Shown piece by piece: positions 20,317 through 30,352 of a stretch of DNA of 64,000 nt (positions within the stretch are counted from its first letter, which is position 1; the number at the start of each line of letters is the position of its first letter). The stretch spans positions 992,001 through 1,056,000 of the forward strand of contig NZ_CP115842.1 in assembly GCF_013318015.2 (NCBI RefSeq). The letters run 5' to 3'. Position numbers and translations under genes: made by a program. Source of the stretch: Agrobacterium tumefaciens. Its GTDB lineage: Bacteria; Pseudomonadota; Alphaproteobacteria; Rhizobiales; Rhizobiaceae. The notes beneath the pieces were generated by a model. It ran no database searches, had not been told where the DNA came from, and worked only from the letters and a program-made list of their open reading frames with translations.

Positions 20317-20889
20317 TCATGAGCCGGCTGCGTCAAGAGCCATGTTGAGAGCCAGCACATTTACAACGGGCTCGCCCATGAAGCCCAATTCAGGCGCCTC
20401 CACATGGGCGTCGACGACGGCGCGCAGTGACGCTTCGTTCATGCCCCTTGCCTTGGCGACACGCGAGACCTGAAAATAGGCGGCCTCAGGCGACACATGC
20501 GGGTCAAGACCGCTGCCCGATGCCGTCACCAGATCAATGGGAACCTCGGCTGCCGAATTTTCGGCTTTAGCAGCCTCGTAGTCCTGCTTCACCCGGTCGA
20601 TAAGCTTTGCGCTCGTCGGTCCCAGGTTGGAGCCGGAAGACGACGCGGCATTGTAGCCGTCGCCGGCAGCTGACGGCCTGCCGTGGAAATATTTCTCGCC
20701 GGTGAAGGCCTGCCCTATCAATTGCGACCCGACAACAGTCCCATTCTTCTCGATCAGACTGCCATTTGCCTGGAAGGGAAAGATAGCCTGTGCAAGGCCC
20801 GTCATTCCAAGAGGATAGGCAAGGCCGGTGATTGCGGTGGTGGCAAGGATCAGCACCAGTGCGGGACGTAGCTGTTTCAACATTTCCAT
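20317..20889 (-). CDS. kdpC: Potassium-transporting ATPase subunit C
   Basis: A 190-residue subunit with one N-terminal membrane helix ([20 protein letters not shown]) and a periplasmic domain containing the family motifs [22 protein letters not shown], split here across residues 53-74, and [19 protein letters not shown]. It stabilises the KdpFABC complex and affects ATP and K+ affinity. It starts five bases after kdpB, typical of tight operon spacing. Confidence 0.96.
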   Translation of the reverse strand: MEMLKQLRPALVLILATTAITGLAYPLGMTGLAQAIFPFQANGSLIEKNGTVVGSQLIGQAFTGEKYFHGRPSAAGDGYNAASSSGSNLGPTSAKLIDRVKQDYEAAKAENSAAEVPIDLVTASGSGLDPHVSPEAAYFQVSRVAKARGMNEASLRAVVDAHVEAPELGFMGEPVVNVLALNMALDAAGS

Positions 20890-20894
20890 ACTCC

Positions 20895-22979
20895 TCAGGC
20901 GAGACCAAGCGCCGTAATGGCGAGGTCAATGGCCTTGATGCCGATGAAGGGCACGATAATGCCGCCCAGACCATAGATGACCAGATTGCGCGACAGCAGC
21001 GCCCCGGCCCCGATCGGGCGGTATTTGACGCCCTTCAGCGAGAGCGGGATGAGCGCGATGATGATGAGCGCGTTGAAGATGATGGCAGACAGGATCGCAC
21101 TTTGCGGTGTCGAAAGACCCATGACATTCAGCACGCCAAGCTGCGGATAGAAGGCCAGGAACATTGCCGGGATGATGGCGAAATATTTGGCGATGTCGTT
21201 GGCGATGGAGAATGTGGTTAGCGCGCCGCGCGTCATCAGCAATTGCTTGCCGATTTCGACGATTTCGATGAGCTTGGTCGGATCGCTGTCGAGATCGACC
21301 ATGTTGCCAGCCTCGCGCGCTGCGACCGTGCCGGTGTTCATGGCGACACCCACATCGGCCTGCGCCAGTGCGGGCGCATCGTTCGTGCCGTCACCGCACA
21401 TGGCGACGAGCTTGCCCTTGGCCTGTTCCTCGCGGATAAGCTCCAGCTTGTTTTCCGGGGTCGCCTGGGCGAGGAAATCGTCCACCCCTGCTTCCGCCGC
21501 GATGGCAGCGGCCGTCATGGGATTGTCGCCGGTGATCATCACCGTGCGGATGCCCATGCGGCGAAGTTCGGCGAAGCGCTCGCGAATGCCGCCCTTGACG
21601 ATATCCTTCAGCTGCACGACGCCGAGCAGCTTTCCGTCGCGCACGACGGCAAGCGGTGTGCCGCCTGTCTTGGCTATCTCTTCCGCGATCGTGCGGATGT
21701 CGCCCGTTACATCCGTTTCGGTTTTAACGGCAAGCGCCGTATTGCCTTGCTGCGTAACACCGCCATCGACATAGGAAAGAACGGCATCGACAGCCCCCTT
21801 GCGAATGGAAGAGCCTTCGAAATCCACACCGCTCATGCGGGTCTGGGCGGTGAAGGGCACGAAAGTGGCGTGCAGTTTCTGCATGTCGCGGGCACGGATG
21901 CCGTATTTTTCCTTGGCGAGAACGACGATGGAACGGCCTTCCGGCGTTTCGTCGGCAAGCGATGCAAGCTGCGCCGCATCGGCCAGTTCCTGTTCGGAAA
22001 CACCGGTGACGGGGCGGAATTCGGTTGCCTGGCGGTTGCCGAGCGTTATCGTGCCGGTCTTGTCGAGCAGCAGCGTGTCGACGTCGCCGGCGGCTTCCAC
22101 CGCGCGGCCGGACATGGCAAGCACGTTGAAACGCACCAGCCTGTCCATGCCGGCAATGCCGATCGCCGACAAGAGAGCGCCGATGGTCGTCGGGATGAGC
22201 GTCACAAACAGCGCCACCAGCACGATGATCGGGATGGAGCCACCGGCATAGGCCGCAAAGCTCGGAATGGTCGCGGTGGCCAGAACGAAGATGAGCGTCA
22301 TGCCCGCAAGCAGAATGTTGAGCGCGATTTCGTTCGGCGTCTTCTGGCGCTCGGCGCCTTCAACGAGCGAAATCATCCGGTCGAGGAAGGTGGAGCCGGC
22401 AGCAGCGGTGATGCGAACCCTTATCCAGTCCGACAGCACCTGCGTACCACCGGTGACAGCCGAGCGATCGCCGCCGGATTCGCGGATAACAGGGGCGGAT
22501 TCGCCCGTTATTGCCGCTTCATTGACTGAGGCAACACCTTCGATGACTTCACCGTCGGACGGAATGATGTCGCCAGCCTCGACGAGAACGACATCGTTCA
22601 CCTTGAGGCCAGCGCCGGCTACCATCGTATATTGGCTACGATCATCACCGGTCAGAAGTTTCGCCTGGGTTTCCGTGCGGGTTTTCCGCAGCGAATCCGC
22701 CTGCGCCTTGCCGCGCCCTTCGGCTACGGCCTCGGCGAAATTGGCGAAGAGAACGGTGAACCAAAGCCATAGATTGATCTGGAAGGAAAAGCCGAGATTT
22801 GCATTGCCGATGATGAGATCGCGAACGAACAGCACGGTAGTCAGCACCGATACCGTTGCCACGACAAACATGACCGGATTGCGCGCAAGCGTGCGCGGAT
22901 TGAGCTTTTTGAATGCGTCGGCAATTGCCGGAACGAGAATGCGAGAATCAAGGATGCTCGCTTGTTTGGACTGGCTCAT
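20895..22979 (-). CDS. kdpB: Potassium-transporting P-type ATPase subunit B
   Basis: The catalytic P-type ATPase subunit, 694 residues from the ATG of [11 protein letters not shown]. The phosphorylated aspartate is in [12 protein letters not shown], the actuator loop is [11 protein letters not shown] and the hinge is [18 protein letters not shown]. Membrane segments flank these, including [23 protein letters not shown] hydrolysis here drives K+ through KdpA. An open frame continues 41 codons upstream but overlaps the small ORF between kdpA and kdpB and carries no family sequence, so I rejected that longer start. Confidence 0.97.
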   Translation of the reverse strand: MSQSKQASILDSRILVPAIADAFKKLNPRTLARNPVMFVVATVSVLTTVLFVRDLIIGNANLGFSFQINLWLWFTVLFANFAEAVAEGRGKAQADSLRKTRTETQAKLLTGDDRSQYTMVAGAGLKVNDVVLVEAGDIIPSDGEVIEGVASVNEAAITGESAPVIRESGGDRSAVTGGTQVLSDWIRVRITAAAGSTFLDRMISLVEGAERQKTPNEIALNILLAGMTLIFVLATATIPSFAAYAGGSIPIIVLVALFVTLIPTTIGALLSAIGIAGMDRLVRFNVLAMSGRAVEAAGDVDTLLLDKTGTITLGNRQATEFRPVTGVSEQELADAAQLASLADETPEGRSIVVLAKEKYGIRARDMQKLHATFVPFTAQTRMSGVDFEGSSIRKGAVDAVLSYVDGGVTQQGNTALAVKTETDVTGDIRTIAEEIAKTGGTPLAVVRDGKLLGVVQLKDIVKGGIRERFAELRRMGIRTVMITGDNPMTAAAIAAEAGVDDFLAQATPENKLELIREEQAKGKLVAMCGDGTNDAPALAQADVGVAMNTGTVAAREAGNMVDLDSDPTKLIEIVEIGKQLLMTRGALTTFSIANDIAKYFAIIPAMFLAFYPQLGVLNVMGLSTPQSAILSAIIFNALIIIALIPLSLKGVKYRPIGAGALLSRNLVIYGLGGIIVPFIGIKAIDLAITALGLA

Positions 22980-23023
22980 GAAGAGACTCCAGCGTTTGAA
23001 ACAGGGCGACCGATGAGGGTCGA

Positions 23024-23188
23024 TCAGCCCGTGAGAACTTCGAGAGCGCAGACGGCGGCGAACAGAGCCGCCATCATTGCAAGAATGAGATTGGATGCGC
23101 ACCAGCCGCCCGGGCCGGCGCTCCCGTGAACAGGAGCGCCAGTGCGGACAGGAAGGGTGCGGTTACGTCGGGGAGTATCCTTCGTCAT
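23024..23188 (-). CDS. Small single-pass membrane ORF between kdpA and kdpB
   Basis: A 54-residue frame beginning [17 protein letters not shown], with a good ribosome site (GAGGTGG, 4-5 bases before the ATG). It has a basic N-terminus and one hydrophobic helix, [20 protein letters not shown], near the C-terminus. It starts nine bases after the kdpA stop and ends 44 bases before kdpB, filling a gap that in most kdp operons is only a few bases. I do not recognise the family. The topology (positive inside, single helix) would suit a KdpF-like accessory peptide, but that is inference. Confidence 0.6.
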   Translation of the reverse strand: MTKDTPRRNRTLPVRTGAPVHGSAGPGGWCASNLILAMMAALFAAVCALEVLTG

Positions 23189-23197
23189 GGCACCACC

Positions 23198-24901
23198 TCA
23201 AAATACCTGGCCGGTGGCCATGACCAGATGTTCCACGACCGGACCAAGCGCCAGGGCCGGCAGGAAGGTGAGGCCACCGACGACCACGATCGTGCCGACG
23301 AGCAGACCGACGAAGAGCGGGCCGTCCGTGGGGAAGGTGCCGGCTGATGCCGGAACGGTCTTTTTGGTAACCAGCGAGCCGGCAATCGCCAACGCCGGGA
23401 TGATCACCAGAAAACGTCCCATCAACATGCCAAAACCAAGCGTGATGTTGTACCAGGTCGTGTTGCCCGTGAGGCCGCCGAAGGCAGAGCCGTTATTGGC
23501 AGCAGCCGAGGTATAGGCATAAAGAATCTCGGAGAACCCGTGCGGTCCGGCTGTGCCGACCGACGCGACCGCCGAGGGCAGGATGGTGGCGGTGGCTGTG
23601 AAAACCAGCATGGCGAGCGGCAGGCAGAGAATGGCCAGAACCGCCATCTTCATCTCCTTGGCCTCTATCTTCTTGCCGAGATACTCCGGCGTGCGCCCGA
23701 CCATCAGCCCCGCCACGAAAATGGCGATGATGATGAAGAGAAGAATGCCATAGAAACCCGCGCCAACGCCGCCGACGATTACCTCACCCAGTTGCATGTT
23801 GATGAGCGGAATGAGACCACCGAGCGCCGTGAAGCTGCCATGCATGGCGTTGACCGCACCGCAGGAGGCAGCGGTGGTGATGACCGCAAAGAGCGACGAG
23901 AGTGCCACGCCGAAGCGAGCTTCCTTGCCTTCCATGTTGCTTCCGGCAAGGCCGAAGCTGTGCATAAGCGGATTTCCGGCCGCTTCCGCCCAATAGGTCA
24001 CTGCAACACCGGCGATGAACAGAACACCCATGGCAGCAAGGATTGCCCAGCCCTGACGGGTGTTGCCGACCATACGGCCGAAGACGTTGGTGAAGGCAGC
24101 ACCGATCGCGAAGATCGACACCATCTGGATCATGTTGGAGATGGCATCAGGGTTTTCGAACGGATGCGCGGAATTGGCATTGAAGAAACCGCCGCCATTG
24201 GTGCCGAGCATCTTGATCGCCAGCTGCGACGCTACCGGGCCGACTGCGATCGTCTGCCGCGCGCCTTCAAGCGTCTGGGCACCGACATAAGCGCCAAGCG
24301 TCTGCGGCACGCCGAGCCATACGTAAACCAGGGTAAGCACGATACAGGCAGGCAGCAGGATGTAGAGCGTCGAGCGCACCATATCCACCCAGAAATTGCC
24401 GATGGCCTTGCCGGAAGCGCGCGCGAAGGCGCGGATTAGCCCGATTGCAATCGCCATGCCCGTCGCGGCAGAAACAAAGTTCTGCACGGTGAAACCAGCC
24501 ATCTGGGTCAGATAGGACATGGTGCTTTCGCCACCATAATTCTGCCAGTTGGTATTGGTGACGAAGCTGACTGCCGTGTTGAAAGACAGTTCCGGCCCGA
24601 CTGCTGCCATTCCTTCCGGATTATATGGCAACATACCCTGAAAGCGCATCAGGGCGTAGAGCAGGGCAAAACCGAAGAGGTTGAAGAGGAGCATGGAAAA
24701 CGCATAGGTCGTCCAGTGCTGTTCTTCGCGCTCGCTTGTCCCGGCAAGGGCATAAAGGCCGCGCTCGACGGGTGCGAGAACCGGCGAAAGCAGGGTGCGT
24801 TCGCCATTGAAGACTCGCGCCATATAGAAGCCGAGAGGCTTCACCAGCGCGACAACGATCCCGCAGAAAAGCAGGATCTGAAACCATCCATTGAGGGTCA
24901 T
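23198..24901 (-). CDS. kdpA: Potassium-transporting ATPase subunit A
   Basis: The K+-channel-like subunit, 567 residues with about ten membrane helices. Selectivity-filter loops are recognisable: [12 protein letters not shown] near residue 115, [19 protein letters not shown] near 230, and [16 protein letters not shown] near 470. It belongs to the superfamily of K+ transporters and forms the translocation pore of KdpFABC. It begins 33 bases after the kdpF stop. Confidence 0.97.
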   Translation of the reverse strand: MTLNGWFQILLFCGIVVALVKPLGFYMARVFNGERTLLSPVLAPVERGLYALAGTSEREEQHWTTYAFSMLLFNLFGFALLYALMRFQGMLPYNPEGMAAVGPELSFNTAVSFVTNTNWQNYGGESTMSYLTQMAGFTVQNFVSAATGMAIAIGLIRAFARASGKAIGNFWVDMVRSTLYILLPACIVLTLVYVWLGVPQTLGAYVGAQTLEGARQTIAVGPVASQLAIKMLGTNGGGFFNANSAHPFENPDAISNMIQMVSIFAIGAAFTNVFGRMVGNTRQGWAILAAMGVLFIAGVAVTYWAEAAGNPLMHSFGLAGSNMEGKEARFGVALSSLFAVITTAASCGAVNAMHGSFTALGGLIPLINMQLGEVIVGGVGAGFYGILLFIIIAIFVAGLMVGRTPEYLGKKIEAKEMKMAVLAILCLPLAMLVFTATATILPSAVASVGTAGPHGFSEILYAYTSAAANNGSAFGGLTGNTTWYNITLGFGMLMGRFLVIIPALAIAGSLVTKKTVPASAGTFPTDGPLFVGLLVGTIVVVGGLTFLPALALGPVVEHLVMATGQVF

Positions 24902-24934
24902 GGTATTGAACTTTCAATAGCCGCCGCTTCCCGA

Positions 24935-25024
24935 TCAGAAGCGTTCGGGGCGAATGAGAGCATAGGTGAGGTAGGCGGCGATAAAGACGGTGACGGCACC
25001 GCTCAAAACATAATCGAATAACAT
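24935..25024 (-). CDS. kdpF: Potassium-transporting ATPase subunit F
   Basis: A 29-residue single-helix peptide, MLFDYVLSGAVTVFIA then AYLTYALIRPERF. Length, the central helix, and the YALI(R/N).E(R/A)F ending match KdpF, the lipid-like stabilising peptide of the Kdp complex. It is preceded by GGCGGAGGTCGAG at good spacing and lies directly upstream of kdpA, the standard place. Confidence 0.92.
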   Translation of the reverse strand: MLFDYVLSGAVTVFIAAYLTYALIRPERF

Positions 25025-25036
25025 CTCGACCTCCGC

Positions 25037-25120
25037 CTAAAGCCGGTCGCAGGCGCGCGTATAGGCAAAGCAAAGCGCGAAAAACACCGTGGCTGCACCG
25101 ATCAGAATAACGTCCATCAT
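25037..25120 (-). CDS. Tiny membrane ORF upstream of kdpF
   Basis: A 27-residue frame, MMDVILIGAATVFFALC then FAYTRACDRL, one hydrophobic helix followed by a charged tail. AAGGAG lies eight bases before the first ATG, and kdpF starts 12 bases after its stop. I believe similar small ORFs precede kdpF in other proteobacterial kdp operons, but I cannot check that here. It would be the first gene of the operon. Function unknown; a second KdpF-like peptide or a leader are both possible. Confidence 0.6.
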   Translation of the reverse strand: MMDVILIGAATVFFALCFAYTRACDRL

Positions 25121-25160
25121 CGATGGGACTCCTTTTTTAACCGAGGAGCCGGACAGGAAG

Positions 25161-25190
25161 AAAAGCGCCGTCATGTGGGACGTCGCTTTT
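25161..25190. terminator. Hairpin downstream of ansA / upstream of kdp operon
   Basis: AAAAGCGCCGTC, six-base loop, GACGTCGCTTTT: a 12-bp stem with one mismatch. Read on the minus strand it ends in CGCTTTTCTTCCT, a plausible terminator for ansA that keeps it from running into kdp. It lies about 40 bases upstream of the first kdp start, so it could also be leader structure. Confidence 0.45.
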
Positions 25191-25308
25191 CATTCTTTCT
25201 GGCTGGGAAGAAACACCATCCCTTCCCGCACAGAAGAATGCACCCGAACCGCATAAAGGTTCGAGACGGCGGCAGATGGAATAAAATAGGAATCTCATAG
25301 GAATTTCG

Positions 25309-25328
25309 ATGCCCGCCAATGCGGGCAT
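25309..25328 (-). terminator. Hairpin just after the ansA stop
   Basis: ATGCCCGC-4-GCGGGCAT, a perfect 8-bp GC-rich stem 12 bases past the ansA stop. No T-run follows on the minus strand, so termination is possible but unproven. It may work together with the next hairpin downstream. Confidence 0.4.
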
Positions 25329-25340
25329 TGCAGCCGATGC

Positions 25341-26294
25341 TTAAGAGAGCGAGCCGTCTTTGAACGCGGAAACGATCTTTTCCGCCGGGCTGTTGGCGGC
25401 AATCAGCGCCGCAAGCAGTATACGCGCCTGTCCGGGGCGCAGCGTTGACGAATGGATGGCACCGGCCGCGACCAGATCGTGACCACCGCCGCCACCGCCG
25501 TAACTCGCCACCAGCAGTCCTTCCGGGACCCTGCTGGAGACGACGACGGGAACGCCTCGCTCGGCACAGCGCTTCACCGCCACAGCGATGCCCGGATTGG
25601 CGTTGCCGGAGCCAAGTGCGGCAAGCACGATCCCATCCGCACCGGCCTGCAGGCTTGCCTCGATATGGGCGGCATCACAACCGGGATAAATGGCAACGAT
25701 ATCAACCCGCAGATCGGCGAGGGGCGCAGCAAGCTCCAGCGCTGCGGCATGGGCCGCCGGCCGCGCAGAGCGGAACGCATCCGCCGCATCCGCGCTCAGC
25801 TTGTACAGCCCCCATGCCGGCAGACATCTGCCGCCGAAGGATAAAAGCACGCCGCGTTCGGCATTCGTCTGATCAAGCGCCGTTTCTATGGCCGCGGCCA
25901 GATTGGACGGCCCGTCCGCATTCGGATGGTCGGCCGTAAACTGTGCGCCGGTGAAGACAACCGGCTTGGTGGTGGCATGCTGCAAATGCACGAGCAGCGA
26001 GGATTCTTCCATCGCATCGGTTCCATGCAGAACGACGACACCGGTGACAGCGGGATCATTGAGCTCCACGCCTACCGCATCGCTGATGCGCTGCATGTCG
26101 GCCAATGTCAGGCTGGAGGAATCCTTCGCCATCAGATCGACCGGCTTCAGCCTCGCGTTGATTTGCGGAACCAGTGCAAGCAGGTCTTCACCCGAAAGGC
26201 TTGGTGTGCTGGCGCCATCGGCGCCGCGCCTGCTGGCGATGGTACCACCGGTGGCGATGACCGCCACCAATGGAGCTTCACCATGCCCGCTCAA
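25341..26294 (-). CDS. ansA: L-asparaginase
   Basis: Hydrolyses L-asparagine to aspartate and ammonia. About 317 residues. The first catalytic threonine is in [15 protein letters not shown] and the second, with its Asp, in [13 protein letters not shown]. The C-terminal half contains [20 protein letters not shown] and [10 protein letters not shown] place the start at a TTG overlapping the ansP stop (TTGA) with GGGAG seven bases upstream; no ATG lies nearby, and the longer frame into ansP encodes shadow sequence. It is coupled to the permease gene, so uptake and hydrolysis go together. No signal peptide is visible, so the enzyme is probably cytoplasmic. Confidence 0.85.
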   Translation of the reverse strand: MSGHGEAPLVAVIATGGTIASRRGADGASTPSLSGEDLLALVPQINARLKPVDLMAKDSSSLTLADMQRISDAVGVELNDPAVTGVVVLHGTDAMEESSLLVHLQHATTKPVVFTGAQFTADHPNADGPSNLAAAIETALDQTNAERGVLLSFGGRCLPAWGLYKLSADAADAFRSARPAAHAAALELAAPLADLRVDIVAIYPGCDAAHIEASLQAGADGIVLAALGSGNANPGIAVAVKRCAERGVPVVVSSRVPEGLLVASYGGGGGGHDLVAAGAIHSSTLRPGQARILLAALIAANSPAEKIVSAFKDGSLS

Positions 26295-27748
26295 TGCGAC
26301 GCTCCCGCGCCTGCACGTTCGCCGGCCAGACGGTGGATACGGTCGCGCAGCATATACCAGCCGATGACCAGCGCCGGGATGATGACCAGCAGCGAAGCGA
26401 TGGTCCACGAGCCGACAGGGTAATCAAAAGCCATCAGCACCAGCACGCCGAACAGGAAGACGAGTGTGAGAATGCCAGTGTAAGGCGCACCGAACATGCG
26501 GAAATCCGGGCGGGCGAGTTCGCCGCGCCTGGAAAGCTGCCACAGTTTGAGCTGGCAGAGCACGATGACGGCCCATGCGCAGATGATGCCGAGCGCCGAC
26601 AGGTTGAGTGCAATTTCGAAGGCCGCAGCTGGCACGACGGCGTTCAGCGCCACACCGAGAACGGTGACGGCGGCGGTCACCGCAATACCGCCATAGGGCA
26701 CGCCGGCCTTGTTCATCTTTGCCAGCGCTGCCGGCGCCGATCCAGAGACCGCCATCGAATGAAGAATACGGCCGGTAGAATAAAGCCCGGCATTGAGCGA
26801 AGACAGCACGGCGGTTAGCACCACAAGGTTCATGATCACATCCGCACCCTGAACACCGATGGAACCGAAGAAGGTAACGAAGGGGCTCTCGCCAGCCTTA
26901 TAGGCGGTATAAGGCAGAAGCAGCGTGAACAGCAATACCGAGCCGACATAAAACACCACGAGGCGCAGCACCACGGCGCGGATGGCGCGGGGCATGACTT
27001 TGCGAGGGTCTTCGGTTTCCCCTGCCGCCGTGCCGATCAGTTCGATCGAGGCGTAAGCGAACACTACCCCCTGAATGATGACGAAGGCAGGAAGAATGCC
27101 GTTCGGGAAGAAGCCGCCATTGTCGGTGATAATGCTGAAGCCTGTCACATGCCCTTCAATGGGCGTGCCAAAGATGACGAAATAGACGCCAACGACGAGG
27201 AAGATCGCAAGCGCCAGCACCTTGATCAGGCTGAACCAGAACTCAAGCTCGCCAAAAACCTTCACCGACAGCATGTTCATCGCCAGCACAACCAGAAGTG
27301 CCGTCAACGCAAACACCCATTGGTCGATGCCCGCCAGCCAGGGGACGTAGTGCTTGAAGAAGTTCATATAGAGCGCAACGGCGGTCACATCGGCCACCGA
27401 GGTCATTGCCCAGTTCAACCAATACATCCAGCCGGCAAAGAAAGCCATCTTCTCGCCATAGAACTCGCGGGCATAGGACACGAACGAGCCGGAACTCGGG
27501 CGATGCATGATAAGTTCGCCAAGTGCACGCAGCACCAGAAACGCAAAGAAGCCGCAAAGCGCATAAACAAACACCAGCGCCGGACCGGCCTGCGCCAGCC
27601 GTCCACCGGCGCCCAGGAACAGCCCGGTGCCAATTGCGCCACCAATCGCGATCATCTGGATCTGACGCGGTTTAAGTGCCTTGTGGTATCCGAGGTCTTC
27701 TTCCGTGAAGACCTCGCGTTCGGCAGGTGCCGTTTTTACAGATTTCAT
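26291..27748 (-). CDS. ansP: Amino-acid permease, probably L-asparagine permease
   Basis: A 485-residue APC-superfamily transporter with about 12 membrane helices. The family signature is near the N-terminus: [21 protein letters not shown], split here at residues 28-48, then [20 protein letters not shown]. The start at [12 protein letters not shown] follows GGAGGAG. Its stop overlaps the asparaginase start, which is the main reason to choose asparagine over other GABA/aromatic permease substrates. It is divergent from aspA, and one of two matching 25-bp elements lies about 110 bases upstream. Confidence 0.85.
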   Translation of the reverse strand: MKSVKTAPAEREVFTEEDLGYHKALKPRQIQMIAIGGAIGTGLFLGAGGRLAQAGPALVFVYALCGFFAFLVLRALGELIMHRPSSGSFVSYAREFYGEKMAFFAGWMYWLNWAMTSVADVTAVALYMNFFKHYVPWLAGIDQWVFALTALLVVLAMNMLSVKVFGELEFWFSLIKVLALAIFLVVGVYFVIFGTPIEGHVTGFSIITDNGGFFPNGILPAFVIIQGVVFAYASIELIGTAAGETEDPRKVMPRAIRAVVLRLVVFYVGSVLLFTLLLPYTAYKAGESPFVTFFGSIGVQGADVIMNLVVLTAVLSSLNAGLYSTGRILHSMAVSGSAPAALAKMNKAGVPYGGIAVTAAVTVLGVALNAVVPAAAFEIALNLSALGIICAWAVIVLCQLKLWQLSRRGELARPDFRMFGAPYTGILTLVFLFGVLVLMAFDYPVGSWTIASLLVIIPALVIGWYMLRDRIHRLAGERAGAGASH

Positions 27749-27858
27749 TGATATTTCTCCTCCCAATGAATTTGCTTTGCAGTCGGCGATACGCCGGAAA
27801 TCAAAATTGGAACTGGCATGCTCGGCGCTGGATACAGCGCCAGCAAGCTCATGCATCG

Positions 27859-27883
27859 CTGTAAAGCTGCATGACAGATTTTT
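27859..27883 (+). promoter_or_regulatory. Candidate operator, copy 1 (ansP side)
   Basis: CTGTAAAGCTGCATGACAG followed by ATTTTT. It matches copy 2 (read on the opposite strand) at 21 of 25 positions; only the central four bases differ. The outer arms CTGTAA and TGACAG are an imperfect inverted repeat. It lies about 110 bases upstream of ansP. Confidence 0.6.
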
Positions 27884-27963
27884 GCCCTCATAATTGCAGA
27901 GAATGCCGTTCGTCAAGGGGATCGAAGCATTATTGACCTTCGTACGGCGAAGGATTAAGGTCG

Positions 27964-27988
27964 AAAAATCTGTAAGACAGCTTTACAG
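27964..27988 (-). promoter_or_regulatory. Candidate operator, copy 2 (aspA side)
   Basis: On the minus strand CTGTAAAGCTGTCTTACAG then ATTTTT. The arms are part of a perfect 11-bp inverted repeat, AAAATCTGTAA-7-TTACAGATTTT (27965-27993). It ends about 30 bases before the aspA start, a position suited to repression or activation by the GntR protein encoded downstream. Confidence 0.65.
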
Positions 27989-28022
27989 ATTTTGGTAACG
28001 CTTTGAGCTATTGGAGGAAAAA

Positions 28023-29450
28023 GTGGGCGTGACGCGCATGGAGCATGATTTGCTCGGAACGAAGGAAATTCCGGCAGATGTTTATTGGGGCGTGCACACG
28101 GCACGCGCGGTGGAGAACTTTCAGATCACCGGCGTAACGATCGGCCACAACCCCTATCTCGTCAGGGGACTTGCCTATGTGAAGGAGGCCGCCGCCCTCG
28201 CCAATCACGAGCTTGGCTTGCTTGACCAGGAGCGGATGGAAGCAATCGTCAGAGCCTGCCGCGAAATTCGTGAGGGTGCGCTTCACGAGCAGTTCGTCGT
28301 GGACGAAATTCAGGGCGGTGCTGGCACTTCCACCAACATGAACGCCAACGAGGTCATCGCCAACCGGGCACTTGAACTGCTCGGCCACGCGAAAGGCGAT
28401 TATGCCCACCTTCACCCCAACGACCACGTCAATCTCAGCCAGTCCACCAACGATGCTTATCCGACGGCGGTCAATGTAGGAATGATCGAAGCGATCGACG
28501 ATCTCGCGGCTTCGATGGGTGTGCTGAAAGACGCGTTCGATCGCAAGGCACAGGAGTTTTCCGGCTTCATCAAGCTGGGACGGACGCAATTGCAGGATGC
28601 CGTGCCGATGACGCTCGGTCAGGAGTTCCGCACTTTCGTGGTGATGCTGGACGAGGATCAGGCCCGCCTCATCGAATCCGCAGCCCTGCTGCACGAGATC
28701 AATCTCGGCGCCACCGCCATCGGCACCGGGCTCAATGCACCGCGCGGTTATGCGGCGCTTGCCTGCCAGCATCTGGCGCGGTTGACCGGACGCCCGCTGG
28801 TGACGGCCGCCGACCTGATCGAAGCGACGCAGGACCCCGGCGCATTTGTGCATCTGTCCGGCGTGTTGAAACGTGTCGCCGTCAAACTGTCAAAAACCTG
28901 CAACGACCTTCGCCTGCTCTCTTCCGGCCCGCGCGCCGGCATCGGCGAAATCACCCTGCCCTCCGTTCAGGCGGGGTCCAGCATCATGCCGGGCAAGATC
29001 AATCCGGTCATTCCCGAAATGGTCAATCAGGTGGCTTATGCGGTAATCGGCAACGACATCACCATCACAATGGCCGCCGAAGCCGGGCAGCTACAGCTGA
29101 ACGCCTTCGAGCCGATCATGGTGCGTGCCCTTTCCCAGAGCATCAGCCAGCTGAGCGCCGCTTGCCGGACTTTGGCGGCACGTTGTGTCGATGGCATCGT
29201 CGCCAATCCCGCCATCATGGCACAGCGTGTGGAGGAATCGATCGGTCTCGCAACCGCGCTTAACCCGCTGATCGGATACTATGCAGCAACTGACGTCGCA
29301 AGGGAGGCGCTGGCCAGCGGCCGCACCGTCCCGCAGGTGGTGCTGGAGCGCGGCTATCTGACGGAGGAGCAACTTCATCAGGCACTGAGCCCCCGCCACC
29401 TCGCCAACCTACCCGCGCTTACGGGTGTCGAGCCCGATCTTCTCCAATAA
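28023..29450 (+). CDS. aspA: Aspartate ammonia-lyase
   Basis: Converts L-aspartate to fumarate and ammonia, completing asparagine breakdown by the divergent ansP-ansA genes. About 475 residues. The fumarase/aspartase signature GSSIMPGKINPVIPE is present, with TSTNMNANEVIANRA and SQSTNDAYPTA earlier. I choose the GTG five bases after GGAGG; a TTG at 28011 overlaps that ribosome site and the ATG at 28038 is too far from it. The stop codon lies inside the convergent GntR gene, a 32-base overlap. Fumarate hydratase class II is the main alternative, but AspA-type sequence and context favour aspartase. Confidence 0.9.
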   Translation: MGVTRMEHDLLGTKEIPADVYWGVHTARAVENFQITGVTIGHNPYLVRGLAYVKEAAALANHELGLLDQERMEAIVRACREIREGALHEQFVVDEIQGGAGTSTNMNANEVIANRALELLGHAKGDYAHLHPNDHVNLSQSTNDAYPTAVNVGMIEAIDDLAASMGVLKDAFDRKAQEFSGFIKLGRTQLQDAVPMTLGQEFRTFVVMLDEDQARLIESAALLHEINLGATAIGTGLNAPRGYAALACQHLARLTGRPLVTAADLIEATQDPGAFVHLSGVLKRVAVKLSKTCNDLRLLSSGPRAGIGEITLPSVQAGSSIMPGKINPVIPEMVNQVAYAVIGNDITITMAAEAGQLQLNAFEPIMVRALSQSISQLSAACRTLAARCVDGIVANPAIMAQRVEESIGLATALNPLIGYYAATDVAREALASGRTVPQVVLERGYLTEEQLHQALSPRHLANLPALTGVEPDLLQ

Positions 29451-30135
29451 TGGTCGTTACCACCTGCTTCACCTGACCCAGGTGAAGCTCCATCGCTTCG
29501 CGCGCATCGGGGGACGAACCCCGCCGGATCGCCTCGACGATCCGGCGGTGCTCCAAATTCGATGCAACGCGCCGGCCAGCCATCAGGTTGACCATCTCGG
29601 ACTGTTGGGAAAGAGCCTCGCGCGCATCGGCCACAACCTTGGCGAACAGTGCATTGGACGAGGCTTCCGCAATGGCGCAATGAAATTGCCCGTCCAGCAG
29701 CACCCACGGATGCGGCCTTTCCTCAGCCTCCATCCTGTCGCAGAGTTCGAGCAGGGTCTCTAGTTGGGCATCCGTGCGCCGTAGCGCCGCCCAACCGGCC
29801 GCCGGCACCTCAATGAAGGGGCGTGCCTCGATCAGGTCACGGGCGGAATATGCTCCGTAACTCAATTCAGCAGGCGGTGTGGCGGTCATTACATAGGTGC
29901 CGCTACCCGTGCGCGTCTGCGTCAACCCCAGAGTCTGGAGAGATCGCAACGCCTCGCGCACGATCGGCCGGCTGACACCATATCTTTCCGCCAGATGGGC
30001 TTCGGAGGGCAGCCGGGTTCCGACCACGAGCTGACCAGAGGTGATGGCCGAACGGATATCTTCGAACACCACTTCTGCGGCATTCTTGCGATTGATCGGC
30101 TTTGCGTCCGCAAGCCAATCCGACAACCCGCCCAT
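29419..30135 (-). CDS. GntR-family regulator, FadR/FCD type, likely of asparagine/aspartate genes
   Basis: A 238-residue repressor-type regulator. The winged HTH (about 20-85) includes GTRLPSEAHLAERYGVSRP and EALRSLQTLGLTQTR. The C-terminal FCD helical domain (about 100-230) has the metal/ligand residues in DGQFHCAIAEASSN and HRRIVEAIRRG. The ATG of MGGLSDWLA follows GGAGGG; a GTG six codons earlier is possible. The gene is convergent with and overlaps aspA. The two matching elements in the ansP-aspA region are candidate binding sites; an inducer such as aspartate or asparagine is inference. Confidence 0.85.
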   Translation of the reverse strand: MGGLSDWLADAKPINRKNAAEVVFEDIRSAITSGQLVVGTRLPSEAHLAERYGVSRPIVREALRSLQTLGLTQTRTGSGTYVMTATPPAELSYGAYSARDLIEARPFIEVPAAGWAALRRTDAQLETLLELCDRMEAEERPHPWVLLDGQFHCAIAEASSNALFAKVVADAREALSQQSEMVNLMAGRRVASNLEHRRIVEAIRRGSSPDAREAMELHLGQVKQVVTTIIGEDRARHP

Positions 30136-30308
30136 CCTTGAACCCTCCGGCACCCTTGGTCTGTCAACGACGCAGAAGCAAACGCTTATCTATTGAAGGA
30201 CAGCGCCGCTCCCGCAGCTAAGCCGATCTTCCTAACACTATCTGCGCCGAAGGAACAACGATGGCGGGCACATTTGCAGAATTTAAGCGGGACAGTGGCT
30301 TTGCCGGC

Positions 30309-30338
30309 GCCACACCCTCGCGATCACGAGGGTGTGGC
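30309..30338 (-). terminator. Strong hairpin after the RND efflux operon
   Basis: GCCACACCCTCG-6-CGAGGGTGTGGC, a perfect 12-bp GC-rich stem 15 bases after the RND pump stop. A T-run is absent, so it may act as a terminator or as a 3'-end stabiliser. Confidence 0.6.
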
Positions 30339-30352
30339 TGTCTCACAGGAAA

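Noticed and set aside
22980..23102. A longer kdpB start using the 41 codons upstream
   Set aside because: These codons overlap the small ORF between kdpA and kdpB in another frame, and the sequence does not resemble KdpB; MSQSK matches the usual N-terminus.
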